Assembly: GCA_950106755.1 (NCBI GenBank)
Contig: OX467091.1
Location: 17,129,538 to 17,193,537, forward strand
Length of the DNA stretch: 64,000 bases
From: Climacium dendroides
Taxonomy: Eukaryota; Streptophyta; Bryopsida; Hypnales; Climaciaceae
Direction of reading: 5' to 3'
The position numbers were made by a program, and so were the translations under genes. The notes under the pieces are model-generated. The model had not been told where the DNA came from. It did no database searches and worked only from the letters and a program-made list of their open reading frames with translations. Shown here piece by piece: positions 23,464-32,595 of the stretch (positions within the stretch are counted from its first letter, which is position 1; each line of letters begins with the position of its first letter).

Positions 23464-24172
23464 TTGATATCTAAAATTTTGATATTTTCACTTGTGAAAT
23501 AATTTATTTCATATTGATATTGATTTTTCCAGAATTGTTGATGAAAGAATAAAATTATTGTATTTTTTAAATTAAAAATTGAAAATAAAATGTTATCAAC
23601 TAGAATATATATAAGAACAATTTGAAAATTTTAATATAAATAAAAATTAGAGTTAGAAATAAATAATTTTAATTTTAAAGCCATTAAAAAAACTCACATG
23701 AAATACACGATATTATATCATTTGGATTTTAATGCATAAAGCTTGCAATTGTAATAATTTTATTTATTTATTTTAAATTTTTTCAAAACTTTAAAATAGA
23801 GTAGAAACAAAACTTGTAAAACCCTCAGTTTCTTAGTCTCAGTTAAATACCCAAAATGGTTATTTTGATATTTATAATCAAGGTTGACCAAGGCATTGTG
23901 ACATTGTAGCATTCATAGTGTACAACGATGGTGTTGCTACATTGCGCATCCCTAAATTCTCATGCCAACTAATTATCCACCCATACTAAATAACCATTTT
24001 CAGTGTTGCCCCATGATTCAATTTTTTTCTTTCCAAGTTGTCCCCCCCTCTACTTAATAGATTTTGTCTTTTAGAAGAATTTGAACCCCCCTTGGTTTTA
24101 TTTTTATTTCATGCATTCTCAAAGGGCTACATAATGTGAATGTGAGAACCAAACACCATATCCACAAGAGTA
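23464..24172. other. AT-rich stretch, nothing supported
   Basis: Strongly AT-rich sequence with no long open frame, inverted repeat or tandem repeat that I can support. Confidence 0.6.
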
Positions 24173-24404
24173 TTAACCCTTAAACGTTGAGGCGCACGTT
24201 TTGCGTCCAATGGATGACAAAGAATTCTCTTGTGTAGGACAAAAATGCAACTATTCATCCTCGGAATTAGGGGTGGAAAGGGGAAATCTTCTACAGTAGT
24301 TTGACTCCCAATGATTATTTTTTTTAATTTTTTAAACTAGATGATGTCATGCGGTTCCAAAAGGGCTGATTTCCACGGTCACTAGCCCAATGTTTAAGGG
24401 TTAA
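24173..24404 (+). mobile_element. Short TTAA-group MITE, 'AAACGTTG' family, copy 1 (232 bp)
   Basis: It starts TTAACCCTTAAACGTTGAGG and ends CCCAATGTTTAAGGGTTAA, an inverted repeat of about 17 bp including TTAA at both sides. The whole element matches the reverse strand of 28336-28580: shared blocks are TGTGTAGGACA-AAATGCAACTATTCATCCTC, AACTAGATGATGTCA and GATTTCCACGGTCACTAG. TTAA flanks with CCC termini are typical of the piggyBac superfamily; this assignment rests on termini only. Non-coding. Confidence 0.9.
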
Positions 24405-25280
24405 TCTTTTGGAGTCCAATCTTCTCCCAACCTAAGTCTACAAACTACAAAACATCAACTGATTTCTAAAAACATCAACTGATTTCTAAAAACAACCAAC
24501 CTACCAAACTCGCCTACCGACTCAAACTAAGTTATTTCCAAAAATCTGATTCCCCAATTCTTTACACCCACTTTTTCTCACAAGTAGGTGATGGACTTTT
24601 TTTAGTTTTTGTTCTACTTTTTTTTGTTCAATTTCTGCTCATGTTCCACAAGAAGTACCTACTTTTTTTACTCATCACTGATAAGATAATACTCCCTACG
24701 TTATTAATAACTTATTCCATGTTCTAAAATGACAGGTTTCTTTGTTGCATTGCTAGCTACGCAACAGGAACATGACATTGGCATTTTGAAATTTAAATTT
24801 AAATTTTAAATTTTGTTGGGACACAAATAAAGGCCACCTTTACTGCAAGAGAGAAAAGGAAAAAGAAGGGAAAAAAACGGACAACAAGTACCCCCCTTGT
24901 GGGGGCAAGGAACATTGATCGGCGGAGAACATGCATGTTCAGTGGATTCCTTTGCAGCTCCAATTTATTATATGGGGTCCAAGTTATAAACAGCCCCTGC
25001 CATGGCACAACCCCAGAGCCCCAACGTACTACTTACGACTTACTACTTACTACTGCCCTGCTGCCTTCATTATTAGTGTATGGCATTTGCTCCCATGTCT
25101 TGGGCCCTAGCATGATTGCCCTGAAATTAGAGAAGCCCAATGGAAGGCTAAAAGGGCAAATAATAGGAGAAAAAGGAGAAAGGAGGAGGATGGGCACTGG
25201 GCCATAACATGAACTTATTAAGCAATGTTGGAGGGTCCCCTTGGGTTTTGGCTTTGCTCCCTCACATGTAGGGGATTGCG
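24405..25280. other. Spacer with short duplication and GC-richer patch
   Basis: A 20-bp direct duplication (ACATCAACTGATTTCTAAAA) occurs at about 24452-24491. From about 24880 to 25260 the sequence is less AT-rich, with overlapping open frames on both strands (24899-25207 plus, 25033-25314 minus) that share no recognisable domain. I see no gene. Confidence 0.5.
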
Positions 25281-25534
25281 CTACACTAAATAGTGAAATT
25301 AGGTTGCCCCACACTAATTTCTCGACATTCTACACTATATAAGTATGTACAATTTCTGTAGAAGGATGCACTAATGTAGGAGCCATGTGTGTTGCATGGG
25401 TTGGTGCACTGGTTCATGGCTTGGGTTTAAAGAATTGCTTGTGCCTCCATCTAGAGAAGCGGTGAGTCGTGAGGTAACTTTCCTGAGTAAGGCAACTTGA
25501 TTGTTAAGGCAACCTAATTTCACTATTTAGTGTA
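25281..25534 (+). mobile_element. CTACACTAAATAG MITE, copy 1 of a head-to-head pair (254 bp)
   Basis: The copy begins CTACACTAAATAGTGAAATT, then AGGTTGCC, and ends with the exact inverse of this 28-bp sequence. It is followed after 9 bp by an almost identical copy in reverse orientation, so the region 25281-25797 is a 517-bp palindrome with its centre at 25539. Only a handful of mismatches separate the copies, which points to a recent event. Non-coding. Confidence 0.93.
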
Positions 25535-25543
25535 GGTTTAAGG

Positions 25544-25797
25544 TACACTAAATAGTGAAATTAGGTTGCCTTAACAATTAGGTTGCCTTACTCAAGAAAG
25601 TTACCTCATGACTCACCACTTCTCTAGATGGAGGCACAAGCAATTCTTTAAACCCAAGCCATGAACCAGTGCACCAACCCATGCAACACACATGGCTCCT
25701 ACATTAGTGCATCCTTGTACAGAAATTGTACATATTTATATAGTGTAGAATGTCGAGAAATTAGTGTGGGGCAACCTAATTTCACTATTTAGTGTAG
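25544..25797 (-). mobile_element. CTACACTAAATAG MITE, copy 2 of a head-to-head pair
   Basis: This is the reverse-complement partner of the copy at 25281-25534, with the same length and the same 28-bp terminal repeats at both of its own ends. The first base of its left end reads T rather than C in the spacer GGTTTAAGG context. The right edge ends AGTGTAG at 25797. Because each half is a complete element, inverted duplication or insertion next to a resident copy is more likely than a simple foldback. Confidence 0.92.
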
Positions 25798-25904
25798 AAG
25801 CTAATGAGTTGTCAACCACGCCCAATGCCCAACCGGTAGGGTGTGCTATTTCCAATATGAGGGTGGAAATCAAGCTTCAACCCCTAACTGTCTGAGCAAC
25901 CATA

Positions 25905-26320
25905 TAAGGTAGTATGGCCTTAAAGCACCCCTCTTCTTCAGACCGACCTGTAGGTAGCTGTAGAGTGGATGCCAAGTGATCCTTGAATGGACCTCTTTGG
26001 TCCGTTAATGAATTCAAGAAAAATTATTATTTTTTTATTGCAAGAGTCAATCATTGTCTTTGGTTTCTGCACATTTCTTTATAAGTCACAAGGGAACGGA
26101 TTTTGGGACACCTATGGTCACAAATAGGTGCCTATGACATGAATATTTGAAAATTCATAAGCAATTCAAAAATGCTTGGAAAAATACAAAACTACTTGTA
26201 TTGTGTTCCACATCTATTTTTCTTTCTCTGAAAAATGAGCTAAAAATCATTTTGTCCATGGAAACCTGTGAAAAAGGCGAATCAACCCTTAAAAGGTCGC
26301 TTTAAGGCCATACTACCTTA
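25905..26320 (+). mobile_element. TAAGGTAG-group MITE, 'AGTATGGCC' family, 416 bp, TA-flanked
   Basis: It starts TAAGGTAGTATGGCCTTAAA and ends TTTAAGGCCATACTACCTTA, a 20-bp perfect inverted repeat, and sits between TA dinucleotides at 25903-25904 and 26321-26322. The interior shares GCAAGAGTCAATCATT, ACTTATAAGTCACA-like and TTTGAAAATTCATAA blocks with the diverged member at 32177-32595. It is the cleanest member of its family in the window. Non-coding. Confidence 0.93.
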
Positions 26321-26999
26321 TAGTCGATCTGAAATTCCAGGCTCATTTTGGTGTGGGCAGTTAAATTCCTAAGCCCATTTAAAAATTGTGGTGGTGGTGG
26401 TGGTGGCGCAGTTTTGAAGGTTAACTATTGGAATCTTTCATTTTTTTCACTGAAAAAAGTATATATTTGATTTTTAAGAGGTCTTCAAACACATATATGT
26501 ACCATTAGTGAAGAGTAAAGCTTGCAAATTTTACTTCATTTCCTGGCTTTGAGCAAAGTTTGCCAACTTCACTTAATTTGAGATTTAAAAAATTATACAA
26601 ATTCATTTGCTTTGAAAATGGTCCCAATAGAAAGAAAAAAGTGTTTGCACAATTTTCACCATTGAAAATTTAAATATTCAAGTGTTAATTTGGAGTTATT
26701 TGTAATATTTATTTATTAAAAAAATTTGCATTACAACAATTGCAAGGTGGATTGTATAATGAATTTGATAGCTTTTCATGTGAAATTAAGTTTTTTGAAA
26801 GTGAATTTTAGTGTGCTAGCACTATTTGTAGTCGTTCATGTCCCCTCCAATCCAAAAAAACTTTTATTTGCAAACTTCTAAAACATTGTGATGAAGGATA
26901 GCATACTGAAAATAGAAAACATACATTTCTTTTGTTATAATCTCACAACTCCTTTACAATTTTAGACTCAAAATTGGTATATGCACTAATAAGCAAGCT
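26321..26999. other. AT-rich spacer with GGT run
   Basis: It contains a (GGT)n run at about 26388-26405 and otherwise AT-rich sequence. Near 26985-27019 an 18-bp duplication (TAATAAGCAAGCTCTC) precedes the next element. No gene is supported. Confidence 0.55.
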
Positions 27000-27423
27000 C
27001 TCTAATAAGCAAGCTCTCTAAATGAATCCTACAAGTTATTTTTTCAAGAAGATGTTTATATTGCCCCCCAAAACAAGTTTGTCCATAACTTTTACATCAC
27101 TTATCCAAACAAAATGAATCAAAGCTTTTCATATACAAAAAGAAAATCTATGAGAAAAAAAATTCAAAATTCAAAATTTAATTTAATTTAACTTAATTTT
27201 TTTGGCTATCCAATCTCCCCCGTTTTGAACTTATTTGGACATAACTTTTGTTCCCGGGCACCAATTGAAATAAAATGATATTCCCACCAAAAATAAATCA
27301 ATTTTCCTACCCTCAAACAAAGTTTCATAAAATCATTACAAAAATCCAAAAATTAAGCCCGTAGGTACCTGCCCCAAATCCCATTTGTCCCCCCAAAGGA
27401 ACAATGGTCTTTCCCGGGTTACA
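27000..27423 (+). mobile_element. Long TTAA-group element, truncated on the left
   Basis: It contains the right half of the long family: CAAGAAGATGTTTATATTGC, CCATAACTTTTACATCAC with GAATCAAAGCTTTTCAT, the ATAACTTTTGTTCCCGGGC block, GATATTCCCACC, CTGCCCCAAATCCCATTTGT, and a decayed end TCTTTCCCGGGTTA. The order is the same as in 63420-63791. The left half is missing or unrecognisable. Just downstream, GGACCTCCTACC at about 27443-27454 looks like a lone TAAGGTAGGAGGTCC end in reverse. Confidence 0.68.
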
Positions 27424-27527
27424 AATGAGCGATTCATGGACCTCCTACCACTTATACCCTGGTCTCGCACCCATGAGACAAATTGGGGGCCACTGACCCC
27501 AGATCGGGGGCCTCTGAATCACAGTCC

Positions 27528-27736
27528 GGGGAGATTTTTAGCTTAACCAGCTAAAATCCTACATTTTCTGAGACCAAACGGTTGCTTGAAGCATTTTCTC
27601 GGCTAGACCTTTATAAAATAGAGAATATTCTCTGATTTTCCTCTTAAATGATCGGGTTTTTTCCGAAGATTTTGAAAACCATTCAAAAATTCTCAAAATC
27701 AACCGGCTAGCTCGTAACTAAATGACGGTACTCCCC
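27528..27736 (-). mobile_element. GGGGAG-ended MITE, copy 2 (209 bp)
   Basis: It starts GGGGAGATTTTTAGC and ends GACGGTACTCCCC, an imperfect inverted pair. The interior is the reverse complement of 11811-12022 with the same blocks in the same order, including the GAGAATATTCTC palindrome at about 27622-27633 and GCTTAACCAGCTAAAATCC near the left end. It is slightly GC-richer than its surroundings. Non-coding. Confidence 0.82.
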
Positions 27737-27879
27737 GTGCATTGCTCTGAATCCCAAATTTGAATTCAAAAATTCTCCGAGAAAAAATGGGTTCCCACAG
27801 AAAGAGAAATTCCAGTAGTGTAGTGTATTTTTTCCTCCAGGGGATAACTAAGAAAACGCATACTTCAAGCGACCCCTTT

Positions 27880-28306
27880 TTCCCAGTACCGTAACGGTGT
27901 CCTGCCTGCCTGCCTGCCTCCCTGCCGGCGCCCCAGAAGGCCAGAGCCTCCTCTGCTTCTCTGCTTCTCTGTGTCTCTGTTTCCCGGCCAGGCCACGCAG
28001 TGGAGAGTCCGTCCTTGACCTGGTCTTCGCCTTCCTTCCTTGGGTCCTTCGGTCCGTCCGTCCGTCCGTCCTTCTCCTCATCACTTGATTCAGGTGATTG
28101 ATTGATTGATGGAGAGGGGCAACCAATTGGGGACGGAGGGAGTCCTGGCTGGGCCCCTGAGGAGGAGGACTCAGGAGGGGGGCCCGGGGGGGGGGGGAGA
28201 GTCCCGCAGCCCCATTTTCCTGCGACAGGTCCTTGCCGCTCCTCCCCCGAGCAGCTAAAACTTAATTCCTGGGTAGTACGATCTCCCGGGGTAAGGTAAG
28301 GTAAGG
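27880..28306. other. GC-rich island with simple repeats
   Basis: A sharply GC-rich block with short tandem runs: CCTG units (27901-27918), CTCTGCTT/TCTCTG units (about 27950-27978), CCGT units (28052-28068), GATT units (28097-28110), a G run near 28184-28197, and GGTAA units (28289-28308). The last run merges with the TAAGGTAG terminus of the next element. Open frames on both strands are products of the repeats. No domain is recognised. Confidence 0.6.
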
Positions 28307-28668
28307 TAAGGTAGGAGGTCCATGAAGTGACCTTTTTAACCCTTAAATGTTGGGCTGGTGACCGTGGAAATCAGTGTCGGGCTGGAACCATGTGACATCA
28401 TCTAGTTCTATAAAAACAAAAAAATAATAATAATAATCATTGGCACTCAAACTACTCTAGAAGATCTCCTTTTTTCACTCCTAATTTCTGAGGATGAATA
28501 GTTGCATTTCTGTCCTACACAAGGAGAATTTCTTGTCATCCGTCGGACGTGAAACGTTCGTGTCGATGTTTAAGGGTTAAGAGTGATTGTGTTTTAAGGG
28601 GGAAGCTCAACTCTTTGGAACAATTTTCAAGAAGAGGAAAAAGAAATGGAACTGGGATGTTTTGGAAG
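28307..28668 (-). mobile_element. TAAGGTAG-group MITE carrying a nested TTAA element
   Basis: It starts TAAGGTAGGAGGTCCATGAA, then GTGACCTTTT. The sequence then breaks at TTAA, where the element 28336-28580 is inserted, and resumes GAGTGATTGTGTTTTAAGGG, then GGAAGCTCAACTC. The order matches the reversed F-type end at 26320 going leftwards (CGACCTTTTAAGGGTTG). The right boundary is set by the start of the next element and is approximate. Confidence 0.65.
28336..28580 (-). mobile_element. Short TTAA-group MITE, 'AAACGTTG' family, copy 2 (245 bp)
   Basis: It is bounded by TTAA on both sides: left TTAACCCTTAAATGTTGGGC, right CGATGTTTAAGGGTTAA. It is the reverse complement of 24173-24404 along its full length. 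A (TAA)n stretch near 28421-28435 replaces a T run in the other copy. It lies inside a TAAGGTAG-group element, with one TTAA at each junction. Confidence 0.9.
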
Positions 28669-29410
28669 GTTGAGGCACTAGTTGTCCAACCACACCCAAA
28701 CATCCAACTTGCAAGGGTGAAGTAAGTTATTTGCAACCAAGGTAAGGGAGCCAACCCATTTCCATCCACTTAAGCAATTTTGCATATCTAGAGTGTTGTT
28801 TTCTTGAGGGGAGAAATTTTCCCATGTACAGAAATAGAGTTTAGAAGGATTCCATGTTTTTTTTAGAATATTATTTTTCCAAACATAATTACTATGAATT
28901 TTTTAGTTGAAGATTCTGTTTAACACATTCTTGTCATGTAGGTCTTCCTATTTCCAACTAGAGGTTGGTTGCAAAATCAGCCAAGATTGCAGCCAATTGT
29001 AATGCGCCACGACTGCATTAGAGATTGTACCATAATTAATGTCTTGCTTTCTCCTGCTAATTGGAAAGAGTGTAGTCTGTATGACGGGAATGGGTATCTG
29101 GTTGCAAATGGGTTGGTTCCCTTAGGAACATTTTCCAACCCAAGTTGGAATGTGTGTTTTTTGGTCTTTTGACAAGGTTGGGACTAACAAGATTATGACA
29201 TGTGTTCCGAAATAGTGAGCAAGAAAGTAGTAAGTGGGAAAGTTATTTTTGAATGATCGGAATTGGAAGACTCTAAACATTGGCTATTTGTGAAGTGCAT
29301 TTTTGGGCTCCCAAAATTCACATTAATTTCAGTTTTGGGAATAAAATTTTGAAAATTTTGCTATCCCCATATTCCTATCTTTCTGCATGCAAAAAATTTT
29401 CCACCACCTC
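28669..29410 (-). mobile_element. 'GTGAGGTGGTGG' family element, split by a nested MITE
   Basis: The two outer parts (28669-28742 and 29125-29410) align on the reverse strand with the uninterrupted copy at 35691-36063. Shared blocks include GACATGTGTTCCGAAATAGT, CTCCCAAAATTCAC, TTGCTATCCCCATATTCC and CACCACCTCATATTGCAC. The inner part is a separate TAAGGGAG element. Right-hand sequence is clear; the left outer end (GAGGCACTAGTTGTCCAACC) is more decayed. Confidence 0.72.
28743..29124 (+). mobile_element. TAAGGTAG-group MITE, 'CCAACCCATTTCCA' family, copy 2 (382 bp)
   Basis: It starts TAAGGGAGCCAACCCATTTC and ends GCAAATGGGTTGGTTCCCTTA, an inverted repeat of about 25 bp with few mismatches. 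The interior matches 16507-16888 throughout. It contains ATAATTAATG near 29033-29042, the intact counterpart of the TTAA where another element is inserted in the third copy at 56582-57490. It is nested in the element spanning 28669-29410. Confidence 0.88.
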
Positions 29411-29439
29411 ATATTGCACTTGATTTGCTTCAAAATTGC

Positions 29440-30108
29440 TTAACCCCTAGAGGTAAAAACTGCATTTTTTCGCAATATAGTGATTTTGGGTAGCTCACTA
29501 CGAATGAAATTTTTATTTATTTTTGTTGACATTTTCACATGATATGTATCCAAAGAGTAGCTTCAAGGCCCAACAATTTTCATAACTTTTGATTACACGG
29601 TTAAAAAAGTTTTTGCATGATATGCCATTTTCATTGCTTGACAAGTAGTCCAAGCAACTCCAAAATTTTATTTTAAAATCACTTTTAAAAAAATAAAAAT
29701 TTGAAGTTGGTTCTTTAGACTTATATATAAGTGGAAAGCTTCGAATCATTCCATTTTGATTAATGAGATGAAAGTTATGAAAAGTTTTAGCTTGCAGGTA
29801 GTTATAATTTTCAAAGACACCATACCTACCCACAAACTAAAACTCCTCATAATTTTTTTGAAAAGTGATTTTTAAAGAAGTTTTTTGAGTTGCCCAAGTT
29901 GCCCGCCAAGCAATGAAAATGACATATTGCGCAATAACTTTTTAACCATGTAGTAAAAAATTATGAAAATTATTAGGCCTTGAAGCTACTCCTTGGGAAT
30001 ATGTTGTGTGAAAATTTCAGCGAAAAAGAATAAAAAATTTGTTTGTAGTGAGCTACCCAAAATTGCTATGTTGCCAAAAAAAACTCAATTTAGTGCTTTA
30101 GGGGTTAA
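29440..30108. mobile_element. Long TTAA-group foldback element, 669 bp
   Basis: It starts TTAACCCCTAGAGG and ends GTGCTTTAGGGGTTAA. The inverted arms are very long, over 200 bp: ATAGTGATTTTGGGTAGCTC pairs with GAGCTACCCAAAATTGCTAT, GAGTAGCTTCAAGGCC with GGCCTTGAAGCTACTCC, and GCCATTTTCATTGCTTG with CAAGCAATGAAAATGAC. The centre holds TCATTCCATTTTGATTAATG, the reversed core seen in the other long elements. A 106-codon minus-strand frame (29513-29833) lies in the arm and is not conserved. Confidence 0.9.
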
Positions 30109-30323
30109 CAAATCGGCTATCGATGCCTCAACCTTAGCATGAGTCATTTCATTGATTTTTTGGACCTTCATGCAATTTGTTACACGAAGTTTGGAAGTTG
30201 AAACACAAGGATTACTAAAATTGTTCACCACTCTTGAAATGTATACAATTTGTGCATTGAAGAAAGTGAAGTGTACCTTTGCATTAGAAGATGCTTTTAG
30301 GACCTTCTACTCTAAGTTCCAGT

Positions 30324-30643
30324 TAAGGTAGTTTGCTCTAAAAATGCCCATGCTCTAAAATCAATCATGATGCACAAGTACATTTTGCTTTCTTCAATGC
30401 ACCAATAGTAAACATTTAACAAGGTAGTTGCTTTTTAGTGACCCTTTTGGATTTCAACTTCAAAAATTCATAATTAATTCCACAAAGGTCCCAAAAATAC
30501 AAAACAACTCAAGTTTGATACCAATTCTATTTTTCCTCCTATGAAAATTTACTTGAAATTTGTTTCAAGGAACATAGCTTCCCCCAAAAGACAATCAACT
30601 CTCAAATGGCCGCTTTAAGAGCACACTAACTTACCTTACCTTA
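30324..30643 (+). mobile_element. TAAGGTAG-group MITE, 'GCTCTAAAA' family (320 bp)
   Basis: It starts TAAGGTAGTTTGCTCTAAAA and ends CTTTAAGAGCACACTAACTT, then ACCTTACCTTA, where the terminal unit is duplicated. The interior contains TTTCAACTTCAAAAATTCAT and GGTCCCAAAAATACAAAACA, shared with 10087-10382 and with the reverse strand of 58790-59053. It abuts the following element, sharing TTA at the junction. Confidence 0.86.
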
Positions 30644-31180
30644 ATGACCACTTCACACTATGACCAAAGGTTGAGAGGCCATGGGTTTCCACCAATCAAA
30701 TTTCAAGAAACCAAGAGTTCGGCCTCTCGACCCTTCACACTAGAAGACCCAAGTCCAAAGGCCAATTTTCCCTAACTATCTACATGGCAACTATATGGCA
30801 ACAAATTGCCTACATGGTGACGGACTCTCAAAAGAAGTTTGGGTCGGTTAGAAATGAGAGTCCAAACTATGGTTGAGAGGTTGTCAAGTTATGACAAGAT
30901 CTCAACCATTAGATGACTAAGAGTTTGGCCTTTGAGCTTGGACTTTGGAAGCTTCACACAATGGCTTTTTCAAGTTGAGAGGCCGTGGAAGTTCATTGTC
31001 AAGGATTTGGCCTTTGAGCTTGGACTTTGGAGGCTTCACACTATGGCTTACCGCAGGCTCCAATTTCTATTATTTATTGCCTATTTATTGCTCATTTCTT
31101 TGAACTCTCAACAAAGTTTGTCCACTCAATCCCATGGCCTCTCAACTTGAACAACCATAGTATGAAGTGCCCCTTATTAA
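30641..31180. mobile_element. CTTCACACTATGG repeat-bearing element, 540 bp
   Basis: The left end TTAATGACCACTTCACACTA and the right end CATAGTATGAAGTGCCCC, then TTATTAA, form an imperfect inverted repeat followed on both sides by GAGAGGCCATGGG. Inside, a 41-bp block (GGCCTTTGAGCTTGGACTTT, then GGAGGCTTCACAC) occurs twice, at about 30926 and 31008. CTTCACAC-ATGG occurs at least five times. This internal repetition is unusual among the units here. No second copy is seen. Confidence 0.75.
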
Positions 31181-31186
31181 GTGTAT

Positions 31187-31447
31187 TAAGGTAGGTACAC
31201 CCAAATGTGCCATTGACCTTAAACCGCCATCTATACCATATGTACATCTCCAAAATCTGTTCTGTACCTATGTGGAACCAAACTTTGTTCCTTAATAACT
31301 TTTGCATACAGTATCCAAACGCCACGTTCTTTGGTGCGTTGGAACCTCCTTTCACTTGCCAACAAGAACATATGAAAAGTTAACCAATCCAATATTAGGA
31401 AATAGGTTCAGTAGCAATTAGTGGCGGTTTTAGGTGTACCCACCTTA
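31187..31447 (+). mobile_element. TAAGGTAG-group MITE, 'GGTACACC' family, 261 bp
   Basis: It starts TAAGGTAGGTACACCCAAAT and ends GCGGTTTTAGGTGTACCCAC, then CTTA. It is the most compact member; others are at 2225-2614, 38073-38646 and 63850-64000. Diagnostic interior blocks are CCTATGTGGAACCAAACTTT, TTTTGCATACAGTATCCAAA and CACTTGCCAACAAGAACAT. Flanking bases allow a TA duplication. Non-coding; the 87-codon minus frame (31092-31355) crosses its edge. Confidence 0.9.
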
Positions 31448-31758
31448 GTGTAACACAAACAAAGCATTGAAAGGTCCCTCTCTCTCTCCCTCACAACCAG
31501 TGTCCTGCCTCCCCATGAGACCTGCCGGCCATGCGTGGGGATGGAGCCGTGTTGATGGAGATTAGCTGATTTTCCACGAGTTCTTAAGTTTTTAGTCATG
31601 AAGAATTAAGGACAACAAGGAGAGAGGGTAAACATGCTTACTGTGCAGTACTTACAGGGATCTCCATAATAGACTAGCAGCGCACGCGCAAGTTGGACGG
31701 AGCCGAGGTTGGGAGACACCTTCCCTTCCCTTACAGTCACCACAGATTTGGGTGGCGG

Positions 31759-32091
31759 TAAGGTAGAACTATCCATTAAGGTACTTTGGAGAAGCTATTT
31801 GTGAACTTTCATATTTTTCAGAGGTTGAATTGTTTGAGAGGAGTCAATTGCAAAAAGAATGAAGACATTCTGACAAGAACTGAATTTTTTGTGATTTTTC
31901 AAAGCTGAAATGTAAAATTGTGAGTAGAAGCATGACCAGACCATTGTTGAGGCGTGTGCTGATGCATCCACTCCCCAGGTGCATTGCCATTGTGATGAAG
32001 GATTAATAAGATGGGTTAGTGACGGAAATGGGAGGAACATGTAGGTGATGGAACTGGGTAAATGGTGGTATTGGTGGATAGTTCCACCTTA
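31759..32091 (+). mobile_element. TAAGGTAG-group MITE, 'AACTATCCA' family, copy 1 (333 bp)
   Basis: It starts TAAGGTAGAACTATCCATTA and ends GGTGGATAGTTCCACCTTA, a good inverted repeat of about 18 bp. The interior is very similar to 57514-57886: TACTTTGGAGAAGCTATTTG, GAGTCAATTGCAAAAAGAAT, GTGATTTTTCAAAGCTGAAA, CATGACCAGACCATTGTTGA and AGTGACGGAAATGGGAGGAA blocks. The high interior identity suggests recent movement or constraint. The longest frames differ between copies. Confidence 0.92.
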
Positions 32092-32176
32092 CGTACTTGG
32101 AGAACGGGGTCATTTACAAACACACACAATGAAAATTTTCAACTATATGAAAAAAAAATTAATCAAATGTTTGATG

Positions 32177-32595
32177 TAAGGTAGGAGGCTTGAACTCCGT
32201 TTGGGCATTTTGAACTGCCTCTATAAATGGCATTGGAATGGATTGGAGGTGGTTCTTAAACTGACTTCCATAGTCATTGAAAAAATCGAGAAAAATATTA
32301 TTCATTGTTGCAAGAGCCAATCATTCTCCTTGCTTTTCCCATTTCTCTTTCGAAGTTGCAGTGAACACTTTATGAAAGACCTAGGATCATGAAATAGGGA
32401 CCTACGAAGACACTTCTCATTTGAAAATTCGTAACTAATTCCAAAATGATCCAAAAAACATGAAACAACTTGGGTTAGATGCGAATTCCTCTTGTCTTCC
32501 GACAAAAATTTCCTGAAAAATATTTCGAGAAGTTTCACCTGCCCCCAAACTCAGTTCCAGTGCTTAAGCGGTCGACTTATGGACGGACGACCTTC
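32177..32595 (+). mobile_element. TAAGGTAG-group MITE, 'GGAGGCTT' family, diverged right end
   Basis: It starts TAAGGTAGGAGGCTTGAACT. The interior shares GCAAGAGCCAATCATT and CATTTGAAAATTCGTAACTA with 25905-26320. The right side CTTAAGCGGTCGACTTATGG is a decayed counterpart of the CTTAAAAGGTCGCTTTAAGG end there. The boundary near 32595 is approximate. Non-coding. Confidence 0.7.

Noticed and set aside
29513..29833. 106-codon minus-strand frame
   Set aside because: It lies entirely in an arm of the TTAA foldback element; the opposite arm and related copies do not preserve it.
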